This document shows, in pieces, positions 36,601-44,104 of a stretch of DNA of 64,000 nt. The DNA comes from JAIEOG01 sp964611895 (GTDB lineage Bacteria > Bdellovibrionota > FAC87 > UBA2466). The notes below the pieces were generated by a model that made no database searches, had not been told where the DNA came from, and was given only the letters and a program-made list of their open reading frames with translations. The number at the start of each line of letters is the position of its first letter. Position 1 is the first letter of the stretch. The position numbers and the translations under genes are program-made. The DNA lies in the NCBI GenBank assembly GCA_964611895.1, contig CAZTDN010000002.1:62001-126000 (forward strand). Direction: 5' to 3'.

Positions 36601-39600
36601 CGTGTTCCACTCGGTGCGCAACGTGCGCTTTGATCGCCTCAGATAGCGGCTGTAGCTTCTTTTTCTCTTCCTCTCCCGCGGCGGCGAGTTTGGCATCGAT
36701 TTCTGATCCCCAGCTCGGGGGGAGGCTCCTCAGTGTCCAATTCCCAATAGCGACACGTTGGAGCTCGCTCGCCTGAAGTTCCGACTTGGGCCGCCCCCGA
36801 AAAATCGAAACCAAGATACGTGAGGCCGAATCTGCGGCCCGACTTGACTGAAGGCGTGCAAACCCTTCTTTCGCCGCCTGCTCCTCAATTGTCTTTACCC
36901 AGCCTAAACAAAGATCTGGTTGTGACTGACAAAGCTGAACCCAAGCTTCTGGAGTGGGCTGGCGCCCCTCAAAGAATTTTCGATCGGTGAGCTGTTGGGC
37001 GACAAAAGCCAAAGCCTCAGCGATGGCAACGCTCTCACCCGAAGACCCCACTCCGCCCGCATCATAAAGAGCCAGAAACTCGGCTGCCTGGGGTGCCTTG
37101 CTCAGTGGAAACCGACTCTGGAAAAGGGCTTTCAAACGCCCGTCAAAGTACGCTACCCAGGCGGATTTTTCTTCGGCGGTAGCTTTTTCTCCTGGCCGCA
37201 TTTCAAGAAGCGGCCGTAACTCGGATTCAAAGAGCTCCTTCGTCCGAACTTCTACTAAGTTCTTATACCAAGTCTCGGAACCCGGTAGTTTGAACCAAGA
37301 TTCTAATGGAGCAAATGCTTGCCGCCGAATCGACGCTACCCGACCTCGATCCCGGGAGTCTTCGGCTTCAAGGGTCTGCTCAAATTTCCTCAGCACTAGG
37401 CCTGCTAGAGTCGCACTATCCGCAACCGCGAACGCCTTGCGCAAAACAGAATCTGGGTACTGTTCATGCAGACGCTTTGCGATGGCTTTTTGGTGGCGTG
37501 CTGCAACGGAGATTAGCCCTTTTTTGAGATGATCGTAATCCGCATCCAAACTGGGATTGAGATTTCCAAAGGTGGATACTCCGTGGCCATGACCCTTTTC
37601 GTCAGGCACATAAAAACAGGCCGATTCTGTCCCATCGAAAACCCCGTCTTTAGCCGCGCGTGCAATGGCCGCTTCATAGGATTGACCTGGAACTAGACTC
37701 CACAATGGGTTTGCTTTCCACAATGCAAGATTACGCAAGTACTCAATAGTCTCTTGAGCGCGGGCAGCTTCATCGAGTGTAGACACTGTCTGGTCCAGGT
37801 GCGCTTCAATCTTCTCGCGGGCAACCCTATCGGGTTGATAGGCCGTTTTGCCCTTTATCGTTTTTTGGACAGAGGAGGTCGCAAACAAAGCATCAGTGAC
37901 TTGAGCCGCAATCACAGCGGTGTCTAACTGCGCTTCTTGTTTGAGGAGAGCATTCCATTTTGACTCAAAACGGTGACGCCAGTAAACCAACCCAAGTTGT
38001 GCAACTCCAGGAAGAATCTCCATCGTGGTCCCTGGAACGACAAGAAGATTGGGATCGATAAACTGCACAGCATAAGTCGTCAGACTGTCAGCCAGTGCTG
38101 ATTCAACGGCTTTTTGGATTAGCTCTTGGATGACGGATTTACGCTCCTCGACGTTAGAGTCGCTAAGCCCCTGAGCTAAATCTGTCCGGATTGCCGAAAA
38201 GAGGATGGTGAGTTTTTCCCCGAGAAGGCTCGCAAAATCGTCGTGCGTACTCTGCCCTAGCTGATGGCGCAGCTCCTCGCCAAACGGCCTTTCGTCCACT
38301 TTAGCAACGAGCGTATTTCCAACTGCATCCCACTGGGAAAGGTTGTTTGGTACCTGGCCCTTGTTTCGGTATTCCCTAAAAAATTCAGCTAACCACTCTT
38401 TCACGATCTCCTGCCCAAACTGGTAAAGAGCCCCCTTCTTCTCGCCGAAAAAAAAGACATGTGGGTGTTCAGGCGGTACTACTGGAAGTGCTTTGCGCAA
38501 TTGGTACTGAGACACTAGCTCTTGTACACCGTGGTTGAGTTGCGAAACCCACCACTCAACTTCTTCCAGGTCGGAAAAAGTGCGGAGCACTTCACCGTAT
38601 TCGTTCATCCCATCTTCCAGAAAAGTGACTTCCTTTTTGGGGACCAAGCAAGCGTCAGGGAGTTTTGTGACCCGCTGAGCGACGGGTAGCTGCGTATTAA
38701 CGGCCGCGAGTTCCACAACGGAAGTGCGTTTGGCTAGCATCACCAACGCATCCAAGTATGCCCCGGGCTTGAGCTGAGGATCTTGCAAAGCAAGCGCGAT
38801 TTTTTCATCCAGTGACTCGGCGGGGCTCTTCTCCCCATCCCGGAAACAATACTGAGACGAACCCACACACGGCGCGAACTGTGGGAGCTGCTTTACCACA
38901 ACAGACGCCGTGTAAATTTTTTCTGCTTTGATGGCCGCTGGAGAAACAGGCCTGCGGATCCCCAGGCTTTGGCGCGCTGCTTTTTCACCCAGTCCATGCA
39001 TCGAACCTTGAAGTTTGAGTCCCAGCGAACCGCTGACTTTGAAATCTGGCAATGCAGGCGGGTGTGCCTTAGCTTCTCGCAGGGCGTGGAATACCGCGAC
39101 TGCTTGCCGAAATCTGCGTAGCAAGGCTACCCACGAGATGAGTTTTCGCGCTTCAGTGGCGGTCACTGCCGCGCCATCAGGCTTTTGGGCAAGTTCGACG
39201 AACAACGGTTGTTCTTCTACGAGCTCGGGGTTGAGCTGACGCGCCTGACGGGCTTGTTCGCGCTTCATGGTCCATTCCTGCCCATGTGGAGCGGGAACCG
39301 GGCTAAAGCTAGTCTGGGGCACGCAATAGCGACCATTCACGGTTACTGTTTTTGCTTTGAACGCACCGCCAACTCGATCTTCAAACTCTACTGAACCCAA
39401 TTCTGCATGATGCGCTTCGAGATATTCAGATACCGCCGTCTGAGCCGAGACGACTAGAGCATCGATTTCAGCGAGAGGCATTTCTTTCAGGGCATCGATA
39501 TCGGCCGGACCAGGTTCGCAAAAATGGTAGGGGCCAAAAACCAATTGTTCTTGATCCGCTTGTTGAACCAAAATTCCGGGAATCTGAGCGTGAAGAGCGG

Positions 39601-39787
39601 CATAGAGCTGCCAGGTTTTCTCGTGAAGCGTGTTCAGCAACGTGGAACGGGTCAGGTTTGCAGCAGGCTGATCTTGGGCTGGTGTGGTTGGATCCGAGGC
39701 CCAAACGGGGGCGGGAACCGCCATCAAAACGCATAGCGTGTATGTAAGAAAAGTTCGCAGCAAATCGCCCCCAAAAGCAAACTTCAC
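30695..39787 (-). CDS. Giant exported protein of unknown function, about 3030 residues
   Basis: One uninterrupted frame encodes a predicted exported protein. A signal peptide (LLRTFLTYTLCVLMAVPAPVWA, cleavage before SDPTT) opens it. The body is almost wholly alpha-helical, rich in Ala, Glu, Leu, Lys and Trp, with several Cys pairs in the first 350 residues (for example APCVGSSQYCF). A hydrophobic, Gly/Trp-rich block near 2275-2335 (GMGSAVVFLGFIVATRHP, GWGFGGWFGYRL) may be a membrane hairpin. About 700 helical residues follow. I recognise no domain and no obvious repeat. GTG 39787 or TTG 39763 is the start, because the promoter overlaps the frame's first codons. It is cotranscribed with the ClpB-like gene, 9 nt downstream. 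Confidence 0.85.
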   Translation of the reverse strand: MKFAFGGDLLRTFLTYTLCVLMAVPAPVWASDPTTPAQDQPAANLTRSTLLNTLHEKTWQLYAALHAQIPGILVQQADQEQLVFGPYHFCEPGPADIDALKEMPLAEIDALVVSAQTAVSEYLEAHHAELGSVEFEDRVGGAFKAKTVTVNGRYCVPQTSFSPVPAPHGQEWTMKREQARQARQLNPELVEEQPLFVELAQKPDGAAVTATEARKLISWVALLRRFRQAVAVFHALREAKAHPPALPDFKVSGSLGLKLQGSMHGLGEKAARQSLGIRRPVSPAAIKAEKIYTASVVVKQLPQFAPCVGSSQYCFRDGEKSPAESLDEKIALALQDPQLKPGAYLDALVMLAKRTSVVELAAVNTQLPVAQRVTKLPDACLVPKKEVTFLEDGMNEYGEVLRTFSDLEEVEWWVSQLNHGVQELVSQYQLRKALPVVPPEHPHVFFFGEKKGALYQFGQEIVKEWLAEFFREYRNKGQVPNNLSQWDAVGNTLVAKVDERPFGEELRHQLGQSTHDDFASLLGEKLTILFSAIRTDLAQGLSDSNVEERKSVIQELIQKAVESALADSLTTYAVQFIDPNLLVVPGTTMEILPGVAQLGLVYWRHRFESKWNALLKQEAQLDTAVIAAQVTDALFATSSVQKTIKGKTAYQPDRVAREKIEAHLDQTVSTLDEAARAQETIEYLRNLALWKANPLWSLVPGQSYEAAIARAAKDGVFDGTESACFYVPDEKGHGHGVSTFGNLNPSLDADYDHLKKGLISVAARHQKAIAKRLHEQYPDSVLRKAFAVADSATLAGLVLRKFEQTLEAEDSRDRGRVASIRRQAFAPLESWFKLPGSETWYKNLVEVRTKELFESELRPLLEMRPGEKATAEEKSAWVAYFDGRLKALFQSRFPLSKAPQAAEFLALYDAGGVGSSGESVAIAEALAFVAQQLTDRKFFEGRQPTPEAWVQLCQSQPDLCLGWVKTIEEQAAKEGFARLQSSRAADSASRILVSIFRGRPKSELQASELQRVAIGNWTLRSLPPSWGSEIDAKLAAAGEEEKKKLQPLSEAIKAHVAHRVEHAKASLQSIEAFLKSQDLSVARDALQWRKALNAYFAEHPEIHQRWSLLFSEFVQVLEKLIQSADATAYREAFAAFLVFLPFELRPLSSKETIASLDAVKSAPFHEKISQKFLPGYFEFRSRVLELIQQVTSPQTEVTAEILKLEKQTQKLADGLSLLEKQGKKDSSDAKQIAENAGKVREAREKALVRYDSLQRLKSLLLVLGADLPEAKPALEQLVQVKASDDLFQTLYADYREKKGKSGFSAAETLQDLNEIAAGTKGTLPVKASTARAYLQEIRNYCVAGRTDAEFIKTFEKSYSAVVNADQRESLFDTGARARMKNLARVPSKTKQTLWSLATGRVPSPKEFCSYVEKQSEVLEKRIESLRPDEETTAEWRVAYWKWVDLASGVFQSRSGAFGPFFQKSADHYLVRALKTAPTDSLSVPYSEDLALTGIAASALAEFLSQQPSSAVLAKVWPKEKIEDPAAWLNALSWQDQITRYLDLREFLRKTLIEGNEATDLFPKWVSLSQEKGETLTPEKWFASVKALSVLWSSIGDDTLSMSAKGEWKPLARELVDLLARGTLYRVQGDLLIAVKADADGQLLHATQTLVNSPSVESRNLARWANAAAAVLAHRETIADLPLSSLADNNAQLSPTALFYLNYSRLFARMPTAEEAGAPAIQWREEYMRRSLLGFHPYATQPTQFVDVWKPTGTVAEQSKQFEKWVDLVAGYGADSAFENLRKRKRTPGDRVRLWEKYSSFKELRASPSGEYQELVRFFARWDQNASATSKAQTYPAFLALLNWNLNHSEPDLSIGVSSPRQPLLESFLGHRLEAVVVELGLELDDFQSWRRVLAEKGQPEDWLVMAENKRNLLVNAGANRFFSTLIDAPTVKNPYWGATYHYRPFPLVSEKERTQAASNEDFGPWYSKTQDPRFTALSRVADSGRDRINGFEQMVADGLELQGTSTLGLGYRRSLFAEGRKDWNAFFAKVTAEAEKGFTEVQAAAIRSRSSKPLPSDKELRKIVREREALVALRAAASELLVHYGHENKHDLLRFDWFALENDLNAMVSAYAKQIEWSGKLPKIEVGAWRLEDRHRLGAGRAIYLASQLAYGQFFLGKSQQEQAQTEAVLTAADTYFRHQKQANTYTNMLLQVSQNIQKNLSALCAERKLISEIESPADFEKAEKRIWDLKLPLMDHLLEVAEELSPPGSSDAPRRMLQVMIAQHEKDKEDAEWWNQRIGMGSAVVFLGFIVATRHPALARMAATTPHWAIRVGTAWGPRAVGWGFGGWFGYRLYSDVQEDFVTAPKNLADFNQIRDSQFQGILPLMSDETASMRDGATQALAQRQMSTGVWVQRLIEAALAVDMLGAPILRWLTRVPQRLMQASRRGWTAEKRFYEVTESEARAKLAKIGTDFKSFEGLSAVEAEARISMKELDALQKRMKAWEADGELVPPQPVVDALLADVRMQVQSSARIAEIDAVSMRSLNAAPSAELLAYQSKVLNQLRYLKDIEGKLTSSVPHINADDLRVLFAQSGNPMVRHRPWYLQVIGIPTLSPAARLLKGIWEISKSGNDANKALSFYLTSKWVTKNREHLKTVANSMDNISEAELLDQILKEEIFVKTKAQKVFGESAKVLEDSASELRSLIKLGGVQPDKALAEALATENFESLSVLFARSENTAVVGQAALERLKPATKAPAALVPIEAPAAEAVIEFEMPVHSVTKFDVYAAFLRGKLPTQVGGVRVEPEEILRLAQQHTSQDIQGLLGRHFRVRGLEIDPMVAELRIAAEIRRGIEFDLAGKKRVFEELYQIHLSDFKKLVARDLSIAEAKSIVGFDPMRVTWSTSDVVWSVDHLAGAVDRAAVDEAARLLSAFSPAERRLVRPQDLLRALDLAPEYLHLSASAERWAQHQGSLQVGKWLTHPEFMQLNGLFSRVAPTYSGEAQSILGMSLRGATEATVHARAKALRESLQGMELPVLRVNEAEALLLKELGH

Positions 39788-39836
39788 GGACACCAATCTA
39801 CAAGAATACCTAGGTGCGTCTGTAAGAGAAGAAAGC

Positions 39837-39865
39837 ACTATAAAGAATTTAACGCAACGGGTCAA
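39837..39865 (-). promoter_or_regulatory. Sigma70-type promoter of the giant-protein operon
   Basis: On the minus strand TTGACC (39865-39860), a 17-bp spacer and TATAGT (39842-39837) are near consensus. Transcription should begin near 39830, giving a leader of about 43 nt to GTG 39787. This shows that the open frame's extension to 39865 is not translated. Confidence 0.75.
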
Positions 39866-39998
39866 TAAAAAACGGCCTAACCCCTTGAAAAACAGGGCCC
39901 TTTTTGGGCACCTGCCAATTTAGGCCAGCCTGCCTGGCCCGCTCCAGCCGGGGTTTCTCGACCCAGGTAACGCAAGGGGCCTAAAAATCCAAAAAAAA

Positions 39999-40032
39999 GT
40001 TACAAATGCCGGCCAGATCTGTTACAAGCGCC
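39999..40032 (+). promoter_or_regulatory. Direct repeats upstream of the 40103 gene
   Basis: GTTACAAATGCC (39999-40010) and GTTACAAGCGCC (40021-40032) are spaced 22 bp start to start, two helical turns, and end about 36 bp before a TATGAT -10-like element (40068-40073) that lacks a good -35. This is the arrangement expected for activator binding, but no regulator is identified. Confidence 0.4.
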
Positions 40033-40102
40033 AAAGTTGGTATCAGAATTTTCCAGACCTGTTTTCTTATGATTCAGGCTGGGTCGTTGGAGGATCTCAA
40101 AT

Positions 40103-40987
40103 ATGAAGAAGTTCTTGGGTGTTCTTGCCCTTGTCGCAGCAATCGGAGTGCAAAACACTTCCTTTGCAGTAACCGCAGTTGCTGAAGAAGTTATCGTACA
40201 AAACGGCGTAGCCGCTGTTCGAATAGCACAGGAAATGTTTGCAAAAAACCTGACCGATGCGTCCTCGCTAGTTGGCAAGGAAATCGGTGGTGTTGTGTTG
40301 ACTCAGCAAGCTGCCCAGCAGCTCGGAGTGCTCGCCAGCCCCCTTTTGGCTGCTTTGAAGAGCAACCCTTCTTTCAAACCAACCGCTGCTGATTTTGATC
40401 GCTTGGCAGAATTGGCTAACAGCAGCCGCATGATCAATTCGGCCACGTTGGAAGTCATGGCGAACTCGATCATCAAATCCAAGGGAATTGGCAGCGTCGA
40501 AGCCGACTTGGCCCTGGCTAAATCGGAAAACGTGGCAAACTTACTCCCCAGCGAAGTAAACGCCATGAACCCCACGACTGTTTTGGAAACCTACTCTCCT
40601 ATCACGGAGATGGGCCGCGCAGCCCTTGCCCAACCGGCAATGACTGCGGGCGCTGAAGAAGCTCGTGCTCGTCTGATTCAAGAAGCTATCGCTACGGGCG
40701 CAGCCGTCTGCGAAGGCAACACGGGCGCTTGCGTTCGCTCCAACTTGCAAGTCGCTGAAGGCATTATTGCGAACAACCTCGAAGTGACCGGGCACCAGGC
40801 CTTCATTTCGGACTTGTTCCGCGGCTTCCCCTCGGAAGCAAACCGAGCACCGGTTTCTCAGTACCGCGCTGGTGGATACAACGCCCTGGCGTTGATGCAC
40901 CAAGATGGCAGCCAACAGGATCCTAGCTTGAAGCCGCTGCGAAGCTGCTTCTTGACTGGAGCGCCGGCTGCAGCAGGTACGAATTAA
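40103..40987 (+). CDS. Exported Ala-rich protein of unknown function
   Basis: This 294-residue protein begins with a classic signal peptide (MKKFLGVLALVAAIGVQN, cleavage after SFA) and continues as an Ala/Asn/Leu-rich helical protein. Three cysteines lie in the last third (AVCEGNTGACVRS and LRSCFLTG), so a disulfide is likely in the periplasm. GGAGG 10 nt before the ATG is a strong ribosome site, and a strong terminator follows, so it is a single-gene unit that looks well expressed. It is divergent from the giant-protein operon. I do not recognise a family. Confidence 0.75.
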   Translation: MKKFLGVLALVAAIGVQNTSFAVTAVAEEVIVQNGVAAVRIAQEMFAKNLTDASSLVGKEIGGVVLTQQAAQQLGVLASPLLAALKSNPSFKPTAADFDRLAELANSSRMINSATLEVMANSIIKSKGIGSVEADLALAKSENVANLLPSEVNAMNPTTVLETYSPITEMGRAALAQPAMTAGAEEARARLIQEAIATGAAVCEGNTGACVRSNLQVAEGIIANNLEVTGHQAFISDLFRGFPSEANRAPVSQYRAGGYNALALMHQDGSQQDPSLKPLRSCFLTGAPAAAGTN

Positions 40988-41015
40988 CTTACGTATCCTC
41001 TGATACATTCAACGG

Positions 41016-41051
41016 AAAAACGCGTTGGGGACGCCCAACGCGTTTTTTTTT
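41016..41051 (+). terminator. Strong rho-independent terminator
   Basis: AAAAACGCGTTGGG (41016-41029), loop GACG and CCCAACGCGTTTTT (41034-41047) form a perfect 14-bp stem, and the T-run extends to 41051. It ends the transcript of the gene at 40103-40987. Confidence 0.93.
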
Positions 41052-41120
41052 GCTTTTTAAAAAGGTGTGCACCTCCCCCATGTCCCTGCACCTAGACGCC
41101 CTGTACACACCCAGCGTTCA

Positions 41121-41149
41121 TTGCGGCACTTCCGGGAGTCCGGTAGACT
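41121..41149 (+). promoter_or_regulatory. Probable sigma70 promoter of the 41180 gene
   Basis: TTGCGG (41121-41126), a 17-bp spacer and TAGACT (41144-41149) precede the ATG at 41180 by about 30 nt, with AAAGG as ribosome site. Confidence 0.45.
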
Positions 41150-41179
41150 GGAAATAGCCCCTTTCGAAAGGTAAAGACG

Positions 41180-42841
41180 ATGCCCTTGCTCCGCCTTTTG
41201 CTTATCCTCCCTACCCTCATATCTGCTCCCTGCTGGGCGGATGAGGACCCCAAAGCGGCGCTGAATAAGCGGATTGGCAGTGTCAAAGACTCGCCCTCAA
41301 CAACAAAGAGCCCGGCCGCCCCTCCCCTTCAAACCACGGTCGCCCCAAAAGACGCGGTTTCGTATCCCGCCCCACAGCCAGAAAAAGACGCCTGGGGAAC
41401 CGTTTCTAAAAACCTTTGGAACCCCGTGACCGGTGGCATTGTCGCCACCTACGCCGTAGTGCAATGGCGGGCTAACTACAATGCACGACTTACGCGGCAG
41501 GCTGCCCGCGCCGTGCAAAACCAGCTTCAAAGGGCTTTCCCGAGAGGTCTGGACGGGCGCCTTGCCCCCCAGCTACGCCAAGTCCAAGCGGCGGAAATAC
41601 GATTGGCCCAACACATCGCCCAGATTCAAGACCCCAAAGCAAAACGCTACTTTCTCGATAAATACGGAAAGGAAGTTTGTGCAAAACACTTGGCTAACTT
41701 GATGCGGGGTAGAGTCAATGCAGACGTCGCAGAGGCTCCAAAATGGGGGACTCCCGAAGAATCCGATCGGGCTCTGATTGCCCAAATCGAAGCGGAAGAC
41801 CGCAACCTCCAAAAAGCCTATCAAGATTGGTTTGAAGAAATCCAAAAAATCGAACCGGAGTTCGCTCGGTTAACAGGCCAATCCCTACGCTTGCCACCGC
41901 GCCCTGAGTCCCTTGCTGCCGATACGGTGGCCGATACGCGCGCGATTAGGCAAGCTATGGAAGACTTGGAGCGGCATTTTTCGAGCATGGTAAAGCATTT
42001 TGATACCCTGGCTCAACGCACTTCGGTCGAGCGCGCTCGTGACGGTATTTCTGAAATGGTCGCTGAGGGGGTAGCTCCCGTTCTGTGGCGCACGGGTGCA
42101 AATATGGCCGCAGCCCTACGTGCCGGATTAAGACATCCCATCAGAACCGCCACACAATCGATCCACAATTCGTTGACCAACCCAGCGCCTCTTCTGAAAG
42201 CGGCCCCGCCGGTTGTAGCCCTGGTGAGTATTTTAGCGATCAACGGGTACATCCAGCACCGGGAATCGGAACTAAAACAGAAACACCAGACCACAATCGA
42301 AGAAATCGCCGAGGGACAACGTGCTTCTGAGCAAGCCGCTACCCCCGCCTTGCGAAAGTTCAATGACCAGATGCTTGCGACCGCGCTAGCTAGCACTTGG
42401 AAGGCTCTCGTCGATAAAAAGGAAATCGAAGCGCAACGCAGTCGCCTCCCCATTCTCATCCAGGAAGAAAGCGCGATGCCTGACCTCTCGCCAGCCGCGC
42501 TCCAGAACATACGCAATTTCGCTGCAGAAGGCGCTCAAGTCGCTAAAGACTTAGGAATAACTGAAACCGCCGGAATTTGGGTGGTTTTGTATCGCCAGAT
42601 GGATCCAAATGCGGCAAAACCGAGCTACACGGAAATCTACAAGACTCACCAAGAAGAAATTCAAAAGCTTGCGGTGGGGCTAGAAGGCTTTGCCGAAAAC
42701 GCGAGCGAAATCCTGTCTACATCCAAAGCGATAGTTGATGAATTCAATCGACGTAATGCCGAAGATTTAAAAAAGGCAGCCGCTGAAAAAACCAAAGCAC
42801 AGACGCCAACCGCGCCCATGCCGCCCAAAGCACCTGAGTAG
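41180..42841 (+). CDS. Exported/membrane helical protein of unknown function
   Basis: This 553-residue protein has a signal peptide (PLLRLLLILPTLISAPCWA) and then mostly charged alpha helices. A short hydrophobic stretch (GGIVATYAVVQW, about residue 80-92) and a stronger one (PPVVALVSILAINGYI, about residue 340-356) may anchor it. The segments between are coiled-coil-like and rich in Arg, Gln and Glu, and the C-terminus is Lys/Ala/Pro-rich. Its plan of exported helical blocks interrupted by a hydrophobic segment resembles the C-terminal third of the giant protein, but I cannot show homology. It converges on the lipoprotein gene with 7 bp between stops. Confidence 0.72.
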   Translation: MPLLRLLLILPTLISAPCWADEDPKAALNKRIGSVKDSPSTTKSPAAPPLQTTVAPKDAVSYPAPQPEKDAWGTVSKNLWNPVTGGIVATYAVVQWRANYNARLTRQAARAVQNQLQRAFPRGLDGRLAPQLRQVQAAEIRLAQHIAQIQDPKAKRYFLDKYGKEVCAKHLANLMRGRVNADVAEAPKWGTPEESDRALIAQIEAEDRNLQKAYQDWFEEIQKIEPEFARLTGQSLRLPPRPESLAADTVADTRAIRQAMEDLERHFSSMVKHFDTLAQRTSVERARDGISEMVAEGVAPVLWRTGANMAAALRAGLRHPIRTATQSIHNSLTNPAPLLKAAPPVVALVSILAINGYIQHRESELKQKHQTTIEEIAEGQRASEQAATPALRKFNDQMLATALASTWKALVDKKEIEAQRSRLPILIQEESAMPDLSPAALQNIRNFAAEGAQVAKDLGITETAGIWVVLYRQMDPNAAKPSYTEIYKTHQEEIQKLAVGLEGFAENASEILSTSKAIVDEFNRRNAEDLKKAAAEKTKAQTPTAPMPPKAPE

Positions 42842-42848
42842 GGCTAGT

Positions 42849-44015
42849 CTATTTTTCCGCTTTTTTGGACTCAGTCGGGGTAACAGAGTCGATCGCAGCA
42901 GCGCGGAGTTTGTCTTTTTCTTTTTGAATGAGCTGGGTAAAAGCGTTGGGGGAGCCAAACCGCTCTCCGTCCAAAGCAACAATCTGCGCTTCGAAGGCAG
43001 AAGCCCCCTCGGGAATACTTAACGCTTCGTTGCGCTTAAGTTCCGCCATCTTGGTTTTGACACTCTCCACGCGCTTGGGGTCTTTTAGAATCGCTAACGC
43101 CTGCTCATACCCAGCAAGGCGCTGTTGCGCTCCCTGGATTACTTTTTCGGAGTAAACGCCTTTTGAACCCGGTTTCTCTTCTAATCGCAGCAATCCCAAA
43201 AAATAGCCAAAACGGTGGCCGTCCACCAAAATCGTATTCCCGACGACTTCTCCATCGGCAACATTGAGTGGATCGGCATTACCAATGACGATAGAAATCG
43301 CCGGCACCTGCGCGGCGAGCTTGCGATCTTCGACATGGTCCGCCAGATTGGAGAGTATAATGACCTTCTTGGCCGACGGCACTTGCTTAAGCGCTTTTTC
43401 AATCGATTTGGCTGGGTTTTCCACCCGCAACCCTTCAGACAACTTAGCCTTTTCAGATAAAATGGAAAGCACTGCGACGGGCTCGCCTGTCACGTCCACA
43501 AGCTGCACCGGAGAAAAAACGGGCTTACCCTTTTTGTCGACGACGTTTGTCGACACAAACTTAAACTTGGCGTCCGTCTCGGCCTTTTTGAGCACTGCAA
43601 GGCCAAGAGAATAGTCCGCAGCCCCAGGGCCAAAGACCTGAACCCCCATCTCACTCAACATCTGCACCAGAACCGCTGTTCGACCGCGATAAAACTCAAC
43701 GGGTGCCTGGCGTTTCAGGGGAGCAAAAAGATCGCCAGACTCGACATGCAAAGTTCTGGGATACTTCTTACGGAATTCTTTTACTGCATTCCATTCTCGG
43801 TCCAATCCACCATAAGGTGTCGAGTGGCATCCGCAGGGCTCTATTTGACCTTCTCGGCCTTGGTTAAAAAGCACAGTCAGAGCCTCGGCAGGCAGTTTTG
43901 AAGCGGATTCTGTCGTGACTGACGGTGGAGTGCTGGAGCATGCCACAAGTCCCAAGACCGACACGCCAGTCCACAAGGACAACCACATATTCCTAGGTAG
44001 AAAATTTGATTTCAT
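42849..44015 (-). CDS. Lipoprotein related to UshA-type 5'-nucleotidases
   Basis: This 388-residue lipoprotein has the lipobox LVAC at about residue 26. Its body follows the metallophosphoesterase/5'-nucleotidase pattern: LTVLFNQGREGQIEPCGCHS then GGLDREW, LHVESGDLFAP, and VFGPGAADYSLG where enzymes have GNHEFDxG. The GD pair is kept, while the first DxH and the GNH[ED] motif are not evident, so metal binding and catalysis are doubtful. The EPCGCxxxxxGGL block is seen in a subfamily common in delta-type proteobacteria. AAGGAG lies 7 nt before the ATG. It follows the helical exported gene at 44105 on the same strand. Confidence 0.7.
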   Translation of the reverse strand: MKSNFLPRNMWLSLWTGVSVLGLVACSSTPPSVTTESASKLPAEALTVLFNQGREGQIEPCGCHSTPYGGLDREWNAVKEFRKKYPRTLHVESGDLFAPLKRQAPVEFYRGRTAVLVQMLSEMGVQVFGPGAADYSLGLAVLKKAETDAKFKFVSTNVVDKKGKPVFSPVQLVDVTGEPVAVLSILSEKAKLSEGLRVENPAKSIEKALKQVPSAKKVIILSNLADHVEDRKLAAQVPAISIVIGNADPLNVADGEVVGNTILVDGHRFGYFLGLLRLEEKPGSKGVYSEKVIQGAQQRLAGYEQALAILKDPKRVESVKTKMAELKRNEALSIPEGASAFEAQIVALDGERFGSPNAFTQLIQKEKDKLRAAAIDSVTPTESKKAEK

Positions 44016-44104
44016 GAACCTGCTCCTTCTCGAAAATGGAGCGTATTTTTAACCCAAGCGTCGGTAGATGACCAGCGGTTTGCTCAAAACCGCCAAAAGA
44101 CGAT

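Larger units (their letters stand above)
39788..40102. other. Divergent regulatory region of the giant-protein locus
   Basis: This is the one long gene-free stretch. It holds the minus-strand promoter of the giant gene, three copies of GGCCTAA (39874-39880, inverted as TTAGGCC at 39920-39926, and 39978-39984), two GTTACAA direct repeats, and a plus-strand -10-like TATGAT with GGAGG (40089-40093) before the gene at 40103. I see no small gene with support in it. Confidence 0.6.
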
